Positions 8,157 to 16,957 of a stretch of 64,000 bases of DNA are shown piece by piece. The position numbers were made by a program, and so were the translations under genes. The stretch's first letter is position 1. The number at the start of each line of letters is the position of its first letter. Below the pieces are notes generated by a model. That model made no database searches and was not told the origin of the DNA. It saw only the letters and a program-made list of their open reading frames with translations. Source of the DNA: Deltaproteobacteria bacterium (GTDB lineage Bacteria; Myxococcota_A; UBA9160; UBA4427). The stretch spans positions 1 through 64,000 of the forward strand of contig JAJDAO010000078.1 of NCBI GenBank assembly GCA_029261835.1. The letters are read 5' to 3'.

Positions 8157-9478
8157 ACGCGATCGGCTACCTTCGCAACGCTCTGGCAGACGACCTCGAT
8201 CAGATGTGAGAGATCATCATCCGGGATATTGAGCGACGGCGTCACATAGACGACGTTACCCAGCGGCCGCAGGTATGCGCCCAGGCGGCGAGCCTCCTCG
8301 AAGACCTCCCAGCCCGGGCTGGCCAAGTAGCCGGCCTCACCAACGAGGTCCAGAGCGCCGATCATGCCGAGTGATCGCGAACAGGCGACACCGGGCAGGC
8401 GGCCCAGTTCTTCGAAGGCCCGGGCAATTCGTGCGGCCTTCGAGACGGCTCCGGCCAAGATGTCCTCCTGTTCGAAGACATTGAGAACCTCCAGCGCCAC
8501 TGCAGCTCCGAGTGGATTCCCGCAGAATGTGTGACCGTAGTAGAAGGCGCGCTCGGGCTCGCCGAGGAATCCGTCGAAGACTCGATCACTGCTCAGTGTC
8601 GCGGCCATCGGGAGCATTCCGCCGGAGAAGCCCTTGGCCGTGCAGAGCATGTCGGGCCGTATGCCCGCTTGCTCACTGGCCCACATCGGACCGGTTCGCC
8701 CGTAGCCTGCGAAGACCTCGTCGCAGATCAGGAAGACATCGTATTCGTCGCAGAGTTCGCGGGCAAGACGGAGGTAGCTCGCGTCGTAGATCCGCATGCC
8801 TGCCGCACCCTGGACCATCGGCTCGAGTACGAGAGCCGCCACGCAATCGGCGTTGTCGGCGATCGCACGCCGCAGCGCGGTGCAGGCCGAATCCAGCGAA
8901 GCGGGCCAGGCTGGCGAAGGCACGTGGATCGACTCGAGCAGGCAGTCTTCGAAGGGGCGGCGAAATACCTCGACGCCACCCAGGGCCGTCACGCCCATCG
9001 TCTCACCGTGAAAAGCGTCCCGGAGCGAGATGAAGCGACGTCGCTCTGGCCTGCCGTTCTGGTACCAGTACTGCAAGGCCTGCTTCATCGCGACTTCGAC
9101 TGCCGTCGATCCATTGTCGCTGAAGAAGACGTGGTCAAGACCGCGCGGGGCGACCGCACAGAGCCGCTCCGCGAGCTCAGCTGCCGCCGGGTGGACGATC
9201 CCCGCCAGCGCGGTGTGGCAGATCTCAGCGGCCTGGCGCTCGAGAGCCCTCACCAGACGCGGGTGGTTGTGCCCCAGAGTCGAAGTCCACCACGAAGCGT
9301 TGCCGTCGATGTAGACCCGCCCGTCCGCATCGTAGAGCTTGGCGCCTTCGGCTCGCACCACGACGAGTGGATCGACCCGCTCGCGGTAGGCGCTCATCTC
9401 GGTATAGGGATGCCATATCCTCTTCTTGTCGAGGGTAACGATCCGCTCTCGCCGGGAGTCACTGGCCTGTACTGCCAT
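8153..9478 (-). CDS. bioA: adenosylmethionine--8-amino-7-oxononanoate aminotransferase
   Basis: Converts 8-amino-7-oxononanoate to 7,8-diaminononanoate using S-adenosylmethionine as amino donor, the third-to-last step of biotin synthesis; PLP-dependent and cytosolic. Evidence: the BioA-specific start IWHPYTEMSAY, ASWWTSTLGHNHP, SDNGSTAVEVAMKQALQYWY, the PLP-binding aspartate in LICDEVFAGYGRTG (Asp253) and the Schiff-base lysine in CTAKGFSGGMLP (Lys282). Length 441 is normal. A TTG codon directly precedes the ATG at 9478, which I take as the start. It lies 9 nt downstream of the LLM oxidoreductase stop and overlaps the DUF3179 gene by 4 nt. No other bio gene is nearby. Confidence 0.93.
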   Translation of the reverse strand: MAVQASDSRRERIVTLDKKRIWHPYTEMSAYRERVDPLVVVRAEGAKLYDADGRVYIDGNASWWTSTLGHNHPRLVRALERQAAEICHTALAGIVHPAAAELAERLCAVAPRGLDHVFFSDNGSTAVEVAMKQALQYWYQNGRPERRRFISLRDAFHGETMGVTALGGVEVFRRPFEDCLLESIHVPSPAWPASLDSACTALRRAIADNADCVAALVLEPMVQGAAGMRIYDASYLRLARELCDEYDVFLICDEVFAGYGRTGPMWASEQAGIRPDMLCTAKGFSGGMLPMAATLSSDRVFDGFLGEPERAFYYGHTFCGNPLGAAVALEVLNVFEQEDILAGAVSKAARIARAFEELGRLPGVACSRSLGMIGALDLVGEAGYLASPGWEVFEEARRLGAYLRPLGNVVYVTPSLNIPDDDLSHLIEVVCQSVAKVADRV

Positions 9479-9487
9479 CAAATCGCC

Positions 9488-10528
9488 TTAGAGGATCTCC
9501 TCGGCAAGCACCTGCATCGCGGCGGAGCCGCCACCCGCGCAGAGAAGCGAACCAACATGGTGCTTCTTGCCGGCTTCTTTCCATGCCTGCAGTCGGTCAC
9601 GAATGCGTCCCTCGGGTCCCACGAGTGCGACATCATCCACCAAGGCGTCGGGCACGGCCGCGACCGCCTCCTCCTTCTTCCGATCGAGATAGAGGTTCTG
9701 GATCTTCTCAGCCGCCTCTTCGTAGCCAAGCAGCTTGGCGTAGTCGTTGTAGAAGTTCTTGTTCCTCGCCCCCATGCCTCCTATGTAGAGAGCCAGATTC
9801 ATCTTGACCGGGAGGCGGCAGGCCTGCAGGTCGTCACCCATCACTGTTGTAACGAAGGGGGCGACTTCGAAGTTCTCGAGAGACTTGCCACCACCCGCCT
9901 TGGCAAAGCCCGCTTCGAGCGAAGACTGGAAGATGTCGAAGCGCTCGGGATTCATCCACACCGGAATGACTCCATCCGCCACTTCACCTGCGCACTCCAT
10001 TCCCTTGGGCGAGATCGACGCCGTCAGAATCTCAAGGGCCGAATCACCGTGAAGAATGCTCCTGAGCGGCTTGCCCAGGCCGGTGGCGCCCTCTCCACGA
10101 TACGGCAGCTGGTAGTGGAAACCGTCGTGCGTCACCTTCTCCTTGCGCTCGAGAATCTTGCGGATGATGGAGATGTACTCTCGGGTGCGCGTCAACGGCC
10201 TTCCATAGGCAACACCGTGCCAGCCCTCGACGACCTGCGGACCCGAAGGCCCTAGACCGAGAATGAATCGCCCGCCCGACATCGCACCGAGCGTCATCGC
10301 TGTCATTGCGGTCATCGCCGGCGTGCGAGCTGGCATCTGCATGATCGCGGTTCCGACTTTGATTCGCTCAGTCTGGGCCAGAATCCAGGCTGCCGGCGAG
10401 ACAGCATCGGAGCCCCAGGCTTCAGCGGTCCAGACGGATGCGAAGCCGAGACTCTCCGCTTGCTTGATGAGGTCCATGGGGAGCGACATGGTTGCCGGGG
10501 AGTAGCCAGCTACGAAGCCAAGTTTCAT
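9488..10528 (-). CDS. LLM class flavin-dependent oxidoreductase
   Basis: 346-residue TIM-barrel enzyme of the bacterial luciferase-like superfamily, probably FMN- or F420-dependent. Seen: MKLGFVAGYSP start, AESLGFASVWTAEAWGSDAVSP, TERIKVGTAIMQMPARTPAMTAM and FILGLGPSGPQVVEGWHG, all typical of the F420-dependent 'mer/G6PD-like' branch. The C-terminal LVGPEGRIRDRLQAWKEAG is also standard. It is the promoter-proximal gene of an operon with bioA. The pairing suggests cotranscription rather than a shared pathway; the substrate is unknown. It is not a LuxA/LuxB, which lack this central pattern. Confidence 0.87.
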   Translation of the reverse strand: MKLGFVAGYSPATMSLPMDLIKQAESLGFASVWTAEAWGSDAVSPAAWILAQTERIKVGTAIMQMPARTPAMTAMTAMTLGAMSGGRFILGLGPSGPQVVEGWHGVAYGRPLTRTREYISIIRKILERKEKVTHDGFHYQLPYRGEGATGLGKPLRSILHGDSALEILTASISPKGMECAGEVADGVIPVWMNPERFDIFQSSLEAGFAKAGGGKSLENFEVAPFVTTVMGDDLQACRLPVKMNLALYIGGMGARNKNFYNDYAKLLGYEEAAEKIQNLYLDRKKEEAVAAVPDALVDDVALVGPEGRIRDRLQAWKEAGKKHHVGSLLCAGGGSAAMQVLAEEIL

Positions 10529-10644
10529 CAGGAAGAGTCCTCATTCAGGGGCGTCGACTAATCTTCACTCGCATCCGCGCTGCACACCATGCGAGCGCCG
10601 ACCAAGCCAGAGGTTGATGCGCGAACCAAACGGAGCCTAGTAGT

Positions 10645-13179
10645 CTATTCTTCGCGCGATGTCGCGTCGAGGGGCAGGTCGATGACGAAGGACGTGCCTT
10701 CACGGGGATCGGAGTAGACGAGAAAACGCCCGCCGTGACGCTCGATGATGCCATGCGAGAGTGAGAGACCCAGCCCCGTTCCCTTGCCGACATCCTTGGT
10801 CGTGAAGAAAGGATCGAAGATCCGGCTCTGGACCTCCGGCGGGATGCCCGGGCCGTCGTCACGGAACTCGAGTCTCACGCCGAGGTCGCTGCGCGCGGTG
10901 CAGATCGTGATGGTTCCACCCCCGTCGAGTGCGTCACAGGCGTTCATCAGCAAGTTGAGGAATACCTGATTGAGCTGGCTCGGATAGCAGCGTACCTCGG
11001 GCAGCTCACCGTAGTCTCGTACAACTCTGATCCGATTCTTCAGGCGGGGCTCCATCAGGGCCAGAGTGCGGTCGACCTCTTCGTGCAGGTCGACGACTTG
11101 GAGATCGGCCTGATCCATGCGCGAGAAGGTCCGAAGATCCTGAACGATCTGCTTGACGCGCTCGGTCCCCTCGCGACTGCGGGTCAGCAGCCTGCTAATG
11201 GCCTCCCGAATGGACTCCGTTTCTGCGCCCGCCTTCTGAGCCTCCCTCAGCTTCTCGATGAACTCGTCCAGCAGTTGCAGGTTGGCATGAACAAACCCGA
11301 TGGGATTGTTGAGTTCGTGCGCCACGCCGGCGACGAGCTGACCGAGTGCACTCATCTTCTCACTCTGCATCAACTGGTTCTGGGCGTCCCGGAGCTCCTG
11401 GGTTCTCGCTTCCACGCGCGCTTCCAGGGACTCGTTGAGCTTGGCGATCTCATCGAAGGCCTTTGCGTTCTCGATCGCGATGGAGCTCTGGTTCGCCAAC
11501 GTTCTCAGGAGCTGCCGATCGTCGGCCGCCAATCTGTCGCCGGACAACTTGCGCCCAACGGCGATCACCCCCAGCAGGTCCACACCGAAGAGGATCGGAA
11601 CGAGGAGCTCGACTTCGAGCGTGTCGTAGATGTCCCAGCACTCTTCGCGCACCTCGGGATCTGGCTCCTCGTCGAAGTCGGCACGCACCAGCTCCTCGCG
11701 TCGCATCCACAGGTGCTTCCAGATCGGGTGCTCGGACGGTATTTCCGCGTTGATGTCCTCTTCGTCCCAATCACCCCGCCAGGCTGCCGGTCGCAGCATC
11801 TTCTCGTTCTCGCTGAAGAGAAGGACCATGGCTCGTCCAACCCCCATCGTGTCGGTGAGAGCCACCAGAATCCGGTCGCCGATCTCGTTGAGGGAGAGCA
11901 TCGAAACCATGGCCTCTGAGATTTCGCGCACGGCCTGGCGGTAACGGGCTCGATCCCTGTCAAAAAGGCGATCGACCAGACCCTGCATTCGTTCACGCAG
12001 CGGATTGAATGCCAAGATCGCGAAGAAGAGAAAGGCCACCTGAACGGAACGAACGTTTACGCCGTAGCGCGCGATGAGCTCGTCCGCGAACGTGATCATG
12101 AAGGCAAACACGCCGGTGATCATGAAGGTCGCCGCGCCATAGGCGGCAGACGACTTGGCGACGAGGCGAAACTCGAAGAGCTGGTTGCGCAACATCCCGT
12201 AGCCCACAGCGATCGGGAAGAACGCGACCCAGAGCATCGCTACATACCACGGAAAGGGTGTCGGGACGAAGAACTCGGTGATGAGCACGACCAGGGCCGG
12301 AAGAAAACTGACGACACCCGCCACCAGCATCAAGTCTGCGCGATCTCCGATACCCGCTTCCCGAGCACGGCGACGCTGACTGGCGAGTACGACCAGGGAG
12401 AGCAAGGAGAGACAGACTCCGTAGAGGAAGGCAACCGACGCCATACGGTCGACCGTCGGCCCGACGAGTTGTTCGGCCACGACTCCGCAGAAGATCAAGA
12501 AGGCGAGCGCGTACGGAATGATCCGAATGCGGCGATGTCGCACGATCCAGAGCGGCTCGATGGGATATGTCGTGAAGAGATGGAAGGTGGTCGCCCCAAT
12601 GAACGGAAGATCGGCCATGACTCGCGAAGCAGACCAGGGAATCATGTCGACGCGCAGGGCGGTCGCGATCAGCACGGACATACTCGAGCAGAACAAGAGC
12701 AGCGCCCAGGCGGGGGCGGTCCCAGGCTTGTTCCACCAAACCGCAAGCCCGACGGCGATGTAGAGCACGCTCACCAGAACCAAGGCGAGGTGAATGACAG
12801 CATCAATTGGACGTACGACACTCTCGAGTGGAACGGGGCGCAGCTTGACGGTAAGCTGCGAGCCGTCCCGCTTCTGGACCGTATACTCGTTCGTCTGGCC
12901 GACGTCGAGTCGGCGATAGCCCTGCTGGATCAGCCGTATCAGCGGAATCCCATCAACGGCAAGGATTCGGTCGCCGGGCTCGACGCCGGCCGCCAGGGCC
13001 TCGGGACTCGCGGAGTGGATCACCGATACGCCCGCGACGAACGAGCTGCTGACCGGCAGTACCGGGCCGTCGCTGGAGGCGAACAAGGCGAATAGCGAGA
13101 GCCCGACAGCGAGCAACGCCCAGGACGCCGCGAGCATGCCCGTGAGGCGGCGAACGCGCAGGGTGGAAACAGGATTCAT
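10645..13179 (-). CDS. PDZ-containing membrane sensor histidine kinase
   Basis: 844 residues. Order: TM helix (about 14-34); periplasmic PDZ domain (about 45-115, with AAGVEPGDRILAVDGIP); a bundle of about eight further membrane helices (about 128-365); GAF-like domain (about 425-570); coiled coil (573-608); HisKA with H-box LVAGVAHELNNPIGF, phosphoacceptor His621; ATPase domain with N box LNLLMNACDAL (about 741-751), G1 DDGPGIP (774-780) and G2 GKGTGLGLSLS (798-808). An ATP-dependent kinase that should phosphorylate a response regulator; no regulator gene is adjacent, so it is an orphan. The PDZ domain suggests sensing of peptide C-termini or envelope state, which is inference. Confidence 0.9.
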   Translation of the reverse strand: MNPVSTLRVRRLTGMLAASWALLAVGLSLFALFASSDGPVLPVSSSFVAGVSVIHSASPEALAAGVEPGDRILAVDGIPLIRLIQQGYRRLDVGQTNEYTVQKRDGSQLTVKLRPVPLESVVRPIDAVIHLALVLVSVLYIAVGLAVWWNKPGTAPAWALLLFCSSMSVLIATALRVDMIPWSASRVMADLPFIGATTFHLFTTYPIEPLWIVRHRRIRIIPYALAFLIFCGVVAEQLVGPTVDRMASVAFLYGVCLSLLSLVVLASQRRRAREAGIGDRADLMLVAGVVSFLPALVVLITEFFVPTPFPWYVAMLWVAFFPIAVGYGMLRNQLFEFRLVAKSSAAYGAATFMITGVFAFMITFADELIARYGVNVRSVQVAFLFFAILAFNPLRERMQGLVDRLFDRDRARYRQAVREISEAMVSMLSLNEIGDRILVALTDTMGVGRAMVLLFSENEKMLRPAAWRGDWDEEDINAEIPSEHPIWKHLWMRREELVRADFDEEPDPEVREECWDIYDTLEVELLVPILFGVDLLGVIAVGRKLSGDRLAADDRQLLRTLANQSSIAIENAKAFDEIAKLNESLEARVEARTQELRDAQNQLMQSEKMSALGQLVAGVAHELNNPIGFVHANLQLLDEFIEKLREAQKAGAETESIREAISRLLTRSREGTERVKQIVQDLRTFSRMDQADLQVVDLHEEVDRTLALMEPRLKNRIRVVRDYGELPEVRCYPSQLNQVFLNLLMNACDALDGGGTITICTARSDLGVRLEFRDDGPGIPPEVQSRIFDPFFTTKDVGKGTGLGLSLSHGIIERHGGRFLVYSDPREGTSFVIDLPLDATSREE

Positions 13180-13335
13180 GCGGCGACCCGAAACACTCCA
13201 GGGAGCCGGAGGGCTCGGCCCGAAACCGGGCTACACGAGATCTCTCTCCCTGGCGAGTTAGAATCGCACAGATCCAGCGTTCTGACTCGCGATCCACCGC
13301 GCTGGGCTGCGGCCAGCGGGCTGCCTAGATACGGC

Positions 13336-13746
13336 TCAGCGCTTCGGGTTCTTCGGCGCCCGTTGCAGACGGGCTCCGTCGGGCACTTGCGGTGCCAGGC
13401 CATAGTTGTAGCCGCGGCCGTTGAGCACGATCACGTCGGGATCGGCAGCGGGGCGGGTTGTCCTCGCGGCGCGGATGGCACCCATCTGAGCTGCCAGGAG
13501 CCCGTCCAGGCCGGACTGGGGGGCGCCCGAGACGGGAGCGCGGCAGCTGGGCCCGGCAACCGACGGCGGGGGCGGTTGCTGCGCGTCAGAGCCGACGTAC
13601 TCGGCGAAGCCCTCAAAGCTCGGCTGCTGCGAGCTCTGCGCATCGTCGTCGGCGCGGACGAATCTCACGCCCGGCGAGCTCAGGAGAAGAGTGACAATGA
13701 AGCAGACCCAGCCAAGGCCGGTGCACAGTCGCGACTGTCGTCTCAT
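13336..13746 (-). CDS. small secreted protein of unknown function
   Basis: 136 residues from the ATG at 13746, which has GGAGG about 11 nt upstream. Residues 1-32 form a signal peptide (MRRQ start, hydrophobic core GLGWVCFIVTLLLSS, likely cleavage after VRA). The mature part is Pro/Gln-rich (QQPPPPS) and low in predicted structure, with an Asn-Gly-Arg-Gly-Tyr-Asn-Tyr-Gly patch near the end. I do not recognise a family. It diverges from the FAA-hydrolase gene; about 157 bp lie between the two starts. Confidence 0.55.
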   Translation of the reverse strand: MRRQSRLCTGLGWVCFIVTLLLSSPGVRFVRADDDAQSSQQPSFEGFAEYVGSDAQQPPPPSVAGPSCRAPVSGAPQSGLDGLLAAQMGAIRAARTTRPAADPDVIVLNGRGYNYGLAPQVPDGARLQRAPKNPKR

Positions 13747-13903
13747 CGGATGGGCAACCTCCGTGACGTCTCCACCGCTCATGACCATCGGCAGAATCGG
13801 GCGTGGCCTTGACCACGCCGCTACGATTGCGCGGTGGCTGCGCTTGATCTGCAGACCTGAGGAGCAGACCTGCACGGCGGAGCCGATACGAGTGGAGGCT
13901 CGT

Positions 13904-15013
13904 GTGCACCTCGTCACATTCCAGCTGCGCGAGGAGTCACGGGAGAACGAGGGCGCCGGCCATTGGGGCTACGGAGGCAGTGGCCTGGCAAGTGGGGACC
14001 TGGGGCTCGGCGTTCTCGAGCTCTCCCGGCCAGGCGGCCAGCGGCTCGGGGCCCTGGTGCCTCCCGGACCGCACGCGGGTGACGTGATCGACCTGAACCG
14101 CGCTCTGGCGGTGAAGTTGGCGGCGCGGGATGTCGGGGCACCGGAGGCCGAGGCCGATTCGCTGCTTCCGAGTTCGATGTTGGCCTTTCTCGAGCTTGGT
14201 GACGACGCTCGAGGAATCGCTCGAGAGGTATATGTTTGGGCGCTCGAGAACTTGGAGCGCTTCGATGGACCCGACCTCGTGCGGGGCGGCGTGGTTCGGA
14301 CTCGCGACCGGGTGCAGCTGCAGGCACCAGTCCCGAGACCGGGCAAGCTACTGGGAGTGGCGCGCAACTACGCCGCTCACGCGGCCGAGCGCGAGGCATC
14401 GGCGCCGAGTGAACCCGTTCTGTTCGTGAAAGCCAGCTCTTGCGTCTGCGGGCCAGGCCAAGAGATCATACTCCCGAGCCTCAGCAGCCAGGTCGACTAC
14501 GAGGGCGAGCTGGCTGTCGTGATCGGGCACCGTGCCCGCTCAGTGGACGTCTCGCGGGCGCTGGCGTTCGTCGCCGGTTACACCGTCGCCAACGACGTGA
14601 CCGCACGAGATTTCCAGAACGTGCGGGGCCAGCGCTTCCTCGGAAAGTCGTGCGACACCTTCGCGCCGCTGGGCCCTGCGCTGGTGACGCGCGACGAGGT
14701 CGACGACCCGCAGAAGCTGCAGCTCCAGACCCGGGTCTCCGGTGAGCTTCGCCAGTCTGCGAGCACGGCGGAGATGACCTTCTCGATCGCGCACATCATC
14801 GCCTTCGCATCGCAGCTCATGACGCTGGAGCCCGGCGACGTTCTGCTGACCGGCACGCCGGCAGGGGTCGGCGCGGCGAGCGACCCGCCGCGCTGGCTAC
14901 GCGAGGGCGACGTCGTTGACGTCGAGATCGAGAATCTCGGCCGTCTTCGCAACTACGTGACGCGGGAAACGAGAACGCCCGAGCAGGGCCCGGTTGGGGC
15001 TTGCGAAGCGTGA
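13904..15013 (+). CDS. fumarylacetoacetate hydrolase family protein
   Basis: 369 residues from the GTG at 13904, chosen because GGAGG lies 5 nt upstream and the N-terminus VHLVTFQ...RLGALVPPG...VIDLNRALA matches the family's small N-terminal domain; the frame is open 213 nt further upstream but that part has no family match. The catalytic barrel has SSQVDYEGELAVVIG (metal-ligand Glu residues), GYTVANDVTARDFQ (ligand Asp) and GKSCDTFAPLGPALV. Such enzymes hydrolyse, decarboxylate or hydrate diketo acids in aromatic or sugar-acid breakdown. The stop overlaps the next start (GTGA), showing translational coupling to the HypE-like gene. Confidence 0.88.
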   Translation: MHLVTFQLREESRENEGAGHWGYGGSGLASGDLGLGVLELSRPGGQRLGALVPPGPHAGDVIDLNRALAVKLAARDVGAPEAEADSLLPSSMLAFLELGDDARGIAREVYVWALENLERFDGPDLVRGGVVRTRDRVQLQAPVPRPGKLLGVARNYAAHAAEREASAPSEPVLFVKASSCVCGPGQEIILPSLSSQVDYEGELAVVIGHRARSVDVSRALAFVAGYTVANDVTARDFQNVRGQRFLGKSCDTFAPLGPALVTRDEVDDPQKLQLQTRVSGELRQSASTAEMTFSIAHIIAFASQLMTLEPGDVLLTGTPAGVGAASDPPRWLREGDVVDVEIENLGRLRNYVTRETRTPEQGPVGACEA

Positions 15014-16014
15014 GCCGCGGACCACTCGCCCCGGGCAAGCTGCCTCCCCAACTGCTGCAGGAGGTTCTCAGCTCCCTGGGCGCCCCACCCGGGGAGTTGC
15101 TCGTGCCGCCCGCGATCGGCGAGGACGCCTGTGTGATCGAGTTGGCGGGCGGCGGGGCTCTGGTCGCCGCCAGTGATCCCATCACGCTCACGAGTGACAG
15201 CGTCGGGGCGTACGCGGTCGTGATCAACGCCAACGATGTGGCGGTCACGGGCGCCGAGCCACGCTGGTTCCTCTCTACCGTGCTGCTGCCGCCGGGGGTC
15301 GAAGAGCAAGACGTGCGAGCGATCTTCGCCGACATGCAGCGTGAGTTGGAGCGGCTCGGTGCGGTGCTGGTCGGGGGGCATACGGAGATCACGAGCGCCG
15401 TGCGACAGCCCGTCGTGGTGGGCCAGATGCTGGGACTGCGGCGAGATGGCGGCTTCGTGCGGACGGGCGGCGCCCGCCCGGGCGATGTCGTGCTGCAGGT
15501 CGGCCCCGCACCGGTGGAGGGAGCGGCCGTCTTGGCCACGGAGCTGGCTGAGGCCGCGGCGAGAGCCGACGGCGAACTGCTGATGCGAGCGCGTCAGGCA
15601 CTCCGCGAACCCGGAATCTGCGTCGTGGAGCCGGCACTGCGCTGTGCGGCACTTGGAACCAACGCGATGCACGACCCGACCGAGGGCGGCATATCCGCCG
15701 GGCTCTACGAACTCGCCGACGCGTCCGGCGTGTCACTCTGTGGACTGCACGAAGATGGCATCCTGTGGTTCGAGCCCGGCCTGGAGCTGTGTCGCGCCGC
15801 GGGCGCCGATCCGTGGGGCACGCTCGCCTCCGGAACCCTACTGGCCTGCTTCTCTCACGAACTGGAGCAGCGGGCGCGCGAGACGATGGCGACGGAGGGA
15901 TACGCCGTCAGAGAGATTGCACGCGTCGAGTCGGGACGAGGGGTGTGGCGACGAGACGGCCAACCGCTCGCGCGTTTCGAGCGAGACGAGCTATCGAGGG
16001 TACTGGGCCGCTAG
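15010..16014 (+). CDS. AIR synthase-related (HypE/PurM-fold) protein
   Basis: 334 residues from GTG 15010, which overlaps the upstream TGA as GTGA; TTG at 15001 is an alternative. PurM-like fold: GEDACVIELAGGGALVAASDPIT, AVVINANDVAVTGAEPRWF, VLVGGHTEIT and HDPTEGGISAGLYELAD, as in HypE and archaeal HypE-like proteins. The usual HypE C-terminal Pro-Arg-Ile-Cys tail that carries the cyano group is missing (it ends RDELSRVLGR), and no hydrogenase or hyp genes are near, so a role in NiFe-hydrogenase maturation is unlikely. ATP-dependent chemistry on an unknown small molecule is the best guess. The stop codon lies inside a palindromic element end (16011-16035). Confidence 0.8.
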   Translation: MSRGPLAPGKLPPQLLQEVLSSLGAPPGELLVPPAIGEDACVIELAGGGALVAASDPITLTSDSVGAYAVVINANDVAVTGAEPRWFLSTVLLPPGVEEQDVRAIFADMQRELERLGAVLVGGHTEITSAVRQPVVVGQMLGLRRDGGFVRTGGARPGDVVLQVGPAPVEGAAVLATELAEAAARADGELLMRARQALREPGICVVEPALRCAALGTNAMHDPTEGGISAGLYELADASGVSLCGLHEDGILWFEPGLELCRAAGADPWGTLASGTLLACFSHELEQRARETMATEGYAVREIARVESGRGVWRRDGQPLARFERDELSRVLGR

Positions 16015-16035
16015 TGCCCTGGGACGGGACACTAG
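16011..16035. repeat. degenerate palindromic MITE remnant at convergent stops
   Basis: A near-perfect 25-bp palindrome beginning CTAGTG and ending CACTAG. Each half matches, with one or two changes, the inverted ends of the 168-bp element at 48973-49140. It looks like the two ends of that element joined after loss of the middle. It supplies TAG (16012-16014) to the HypE-like gene and TAG on the other strand (16034-16032) to cysH. Confidence 0.6.
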
Positions 16036-16790
16036 ATCCCCAACCCGCCCGACTGCTCGTCGCTGGGGTGCAGGCCGCACTCCCGAGTGTCCTCGTTCTC
16101 CCACCACCAGCGACCAGCCCGGGGATCGTCGCCTAGCCCGATGGCGCGCGTACACGGCTCGCACCCGACCGAGGGATAGCCCTTGCTGTGGAGTCGATTG
16201 ATCGGAACCCGCTGCTCGCCGACATACTCCATCACGCGCTCGTGGGTCCAGTCCGCGATTGGGTTGATCTTGACGAGGCCCCCGTTGCCGACGTCGAGTT
16301 CGATTTTGGGCGTGTCGCGCCGCGTCACGCTCTGATCGCGTCGCAGACCGGTCACGTAGGCGTCGAAGTCCCTGAGGTAGCGCTGCATCGGCTCCACTTT
16401 GCGAATTCGGCAGCACAGCCTGCGGTTCTCGAGCGTCTCGTAGAAGTGGTTCATGCCCTTCTCACGCACCATCTGCTCGACATCCTGCGCGCGCGGAAAG
16501 ATCACCTCGATCCGCTTGTCGTAGCGATCGCGAATCCGGTCGATGAGGTCGTGCGTGGCGCCGTGCAGACGCCCGGTGTCGAGCACGAAGACGCGGGACT
16601 CCGGCTCGATTCGATGCATCATGTCGAGCAGCACCATGCCTTCCGGCGCACCGAAAGAGGCGGACAGAACCAGGCGAGGGTGGTAGTTCTTGACTGCCCA
16701 AGTCAGGATATCTTCGGGAGACCGGGTCTCCATCGCGTCTGCATCAAATGTTCCTAAGTGCTTGTTTAGTCTACGATTGACTTCAATCAT
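16032..16790 (-). CDS. cysH: assimilatory adenylyl-sulfate (APS) reductase
   Basis: 252 residues. Reduces APS (or PAPS) to sulfite with thioredoxin in cysteine synthesis. Seen: VLSASFGAPEGMVLLDMMH (P-loop-like SxSFG), FVLDTGRLH, the iron-sulfur ligands Cys126-Cys127 and Cys210/Cys213 (CEPCTRAI), and the C-terminal catalytic Cys238 in ECGLH. The four-cysteine [4Fe-4S] set is characteristic of APS-preferring enzymes; PAPS-only enzymes lack it. Start ATG at 16790. No other cys gene is adjacent. The upstream stretch to 16915 is strikingly AT-rich and likely holds the promoter. Confidence 0.92.
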   Translation of the reverse strand: MIEVNRRLNKHLGTFDADAMETRSPEDILTWAVKNYHPRLVLSASFGAPEGMVLLDMMHRIEPESRVFVLDTGRLHGATHDLIDRIRDRYDKRIEVIFPRAQDVEQMVREKGMNHFYETLENRRLCCRIRKVEPMQRYLRDFDAYVTGLRRDQSVTRRDTPKIELDVGNGGLVKINPIADWTHERVMEYVGEQRVPINRLHSKGYPSVGCEPCTRAIGLGDDPRAGRWWWENEDTRECGLHPSDEQSGGLGI

Positions 16791-16930
16791 CAGAGATTCA
16801 TCCAGGCCATCTCAGGCGACATTCGAACCGGACAGGCAGTACGCGTGATAATTTCTGATTACACCACTGTGGAGTACAGTGCAATATCTTTACTAAAACA
16901 GTCGAGAATTATCGGGCGCTTGCTGACCGG
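16791..16930 (-). promoter_or_regulatory. AT-rich promoter region of cysH
   Basis: About 140 bp, clearly AT-richer than its surroundings. On the minus strand TTGCAC (16886-16881) is followed after 15 nt by TGTAAT, a possible but short-spaced sigma70 promoter. The region also separates cysH from folK, whose reading frame ends at 16958 on the same strand. Confidence 0.35.
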
Positions 16931-16957
16931 TGCTCCCCGACGTGCGGTCGGAGCGGG

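Noticed and set aside
8531..10255. 574-aa plus-strand open frame
   Set aside because: Antisense shadow of bioA and the LLM oxidoreductase, both with full family motifs.
15010..16014. NiFe-hydrogenase maturation gene hypE
   Set aside because: Lacks the C-terminal cysteine tail and no hyp or hydrogenase genes are near.
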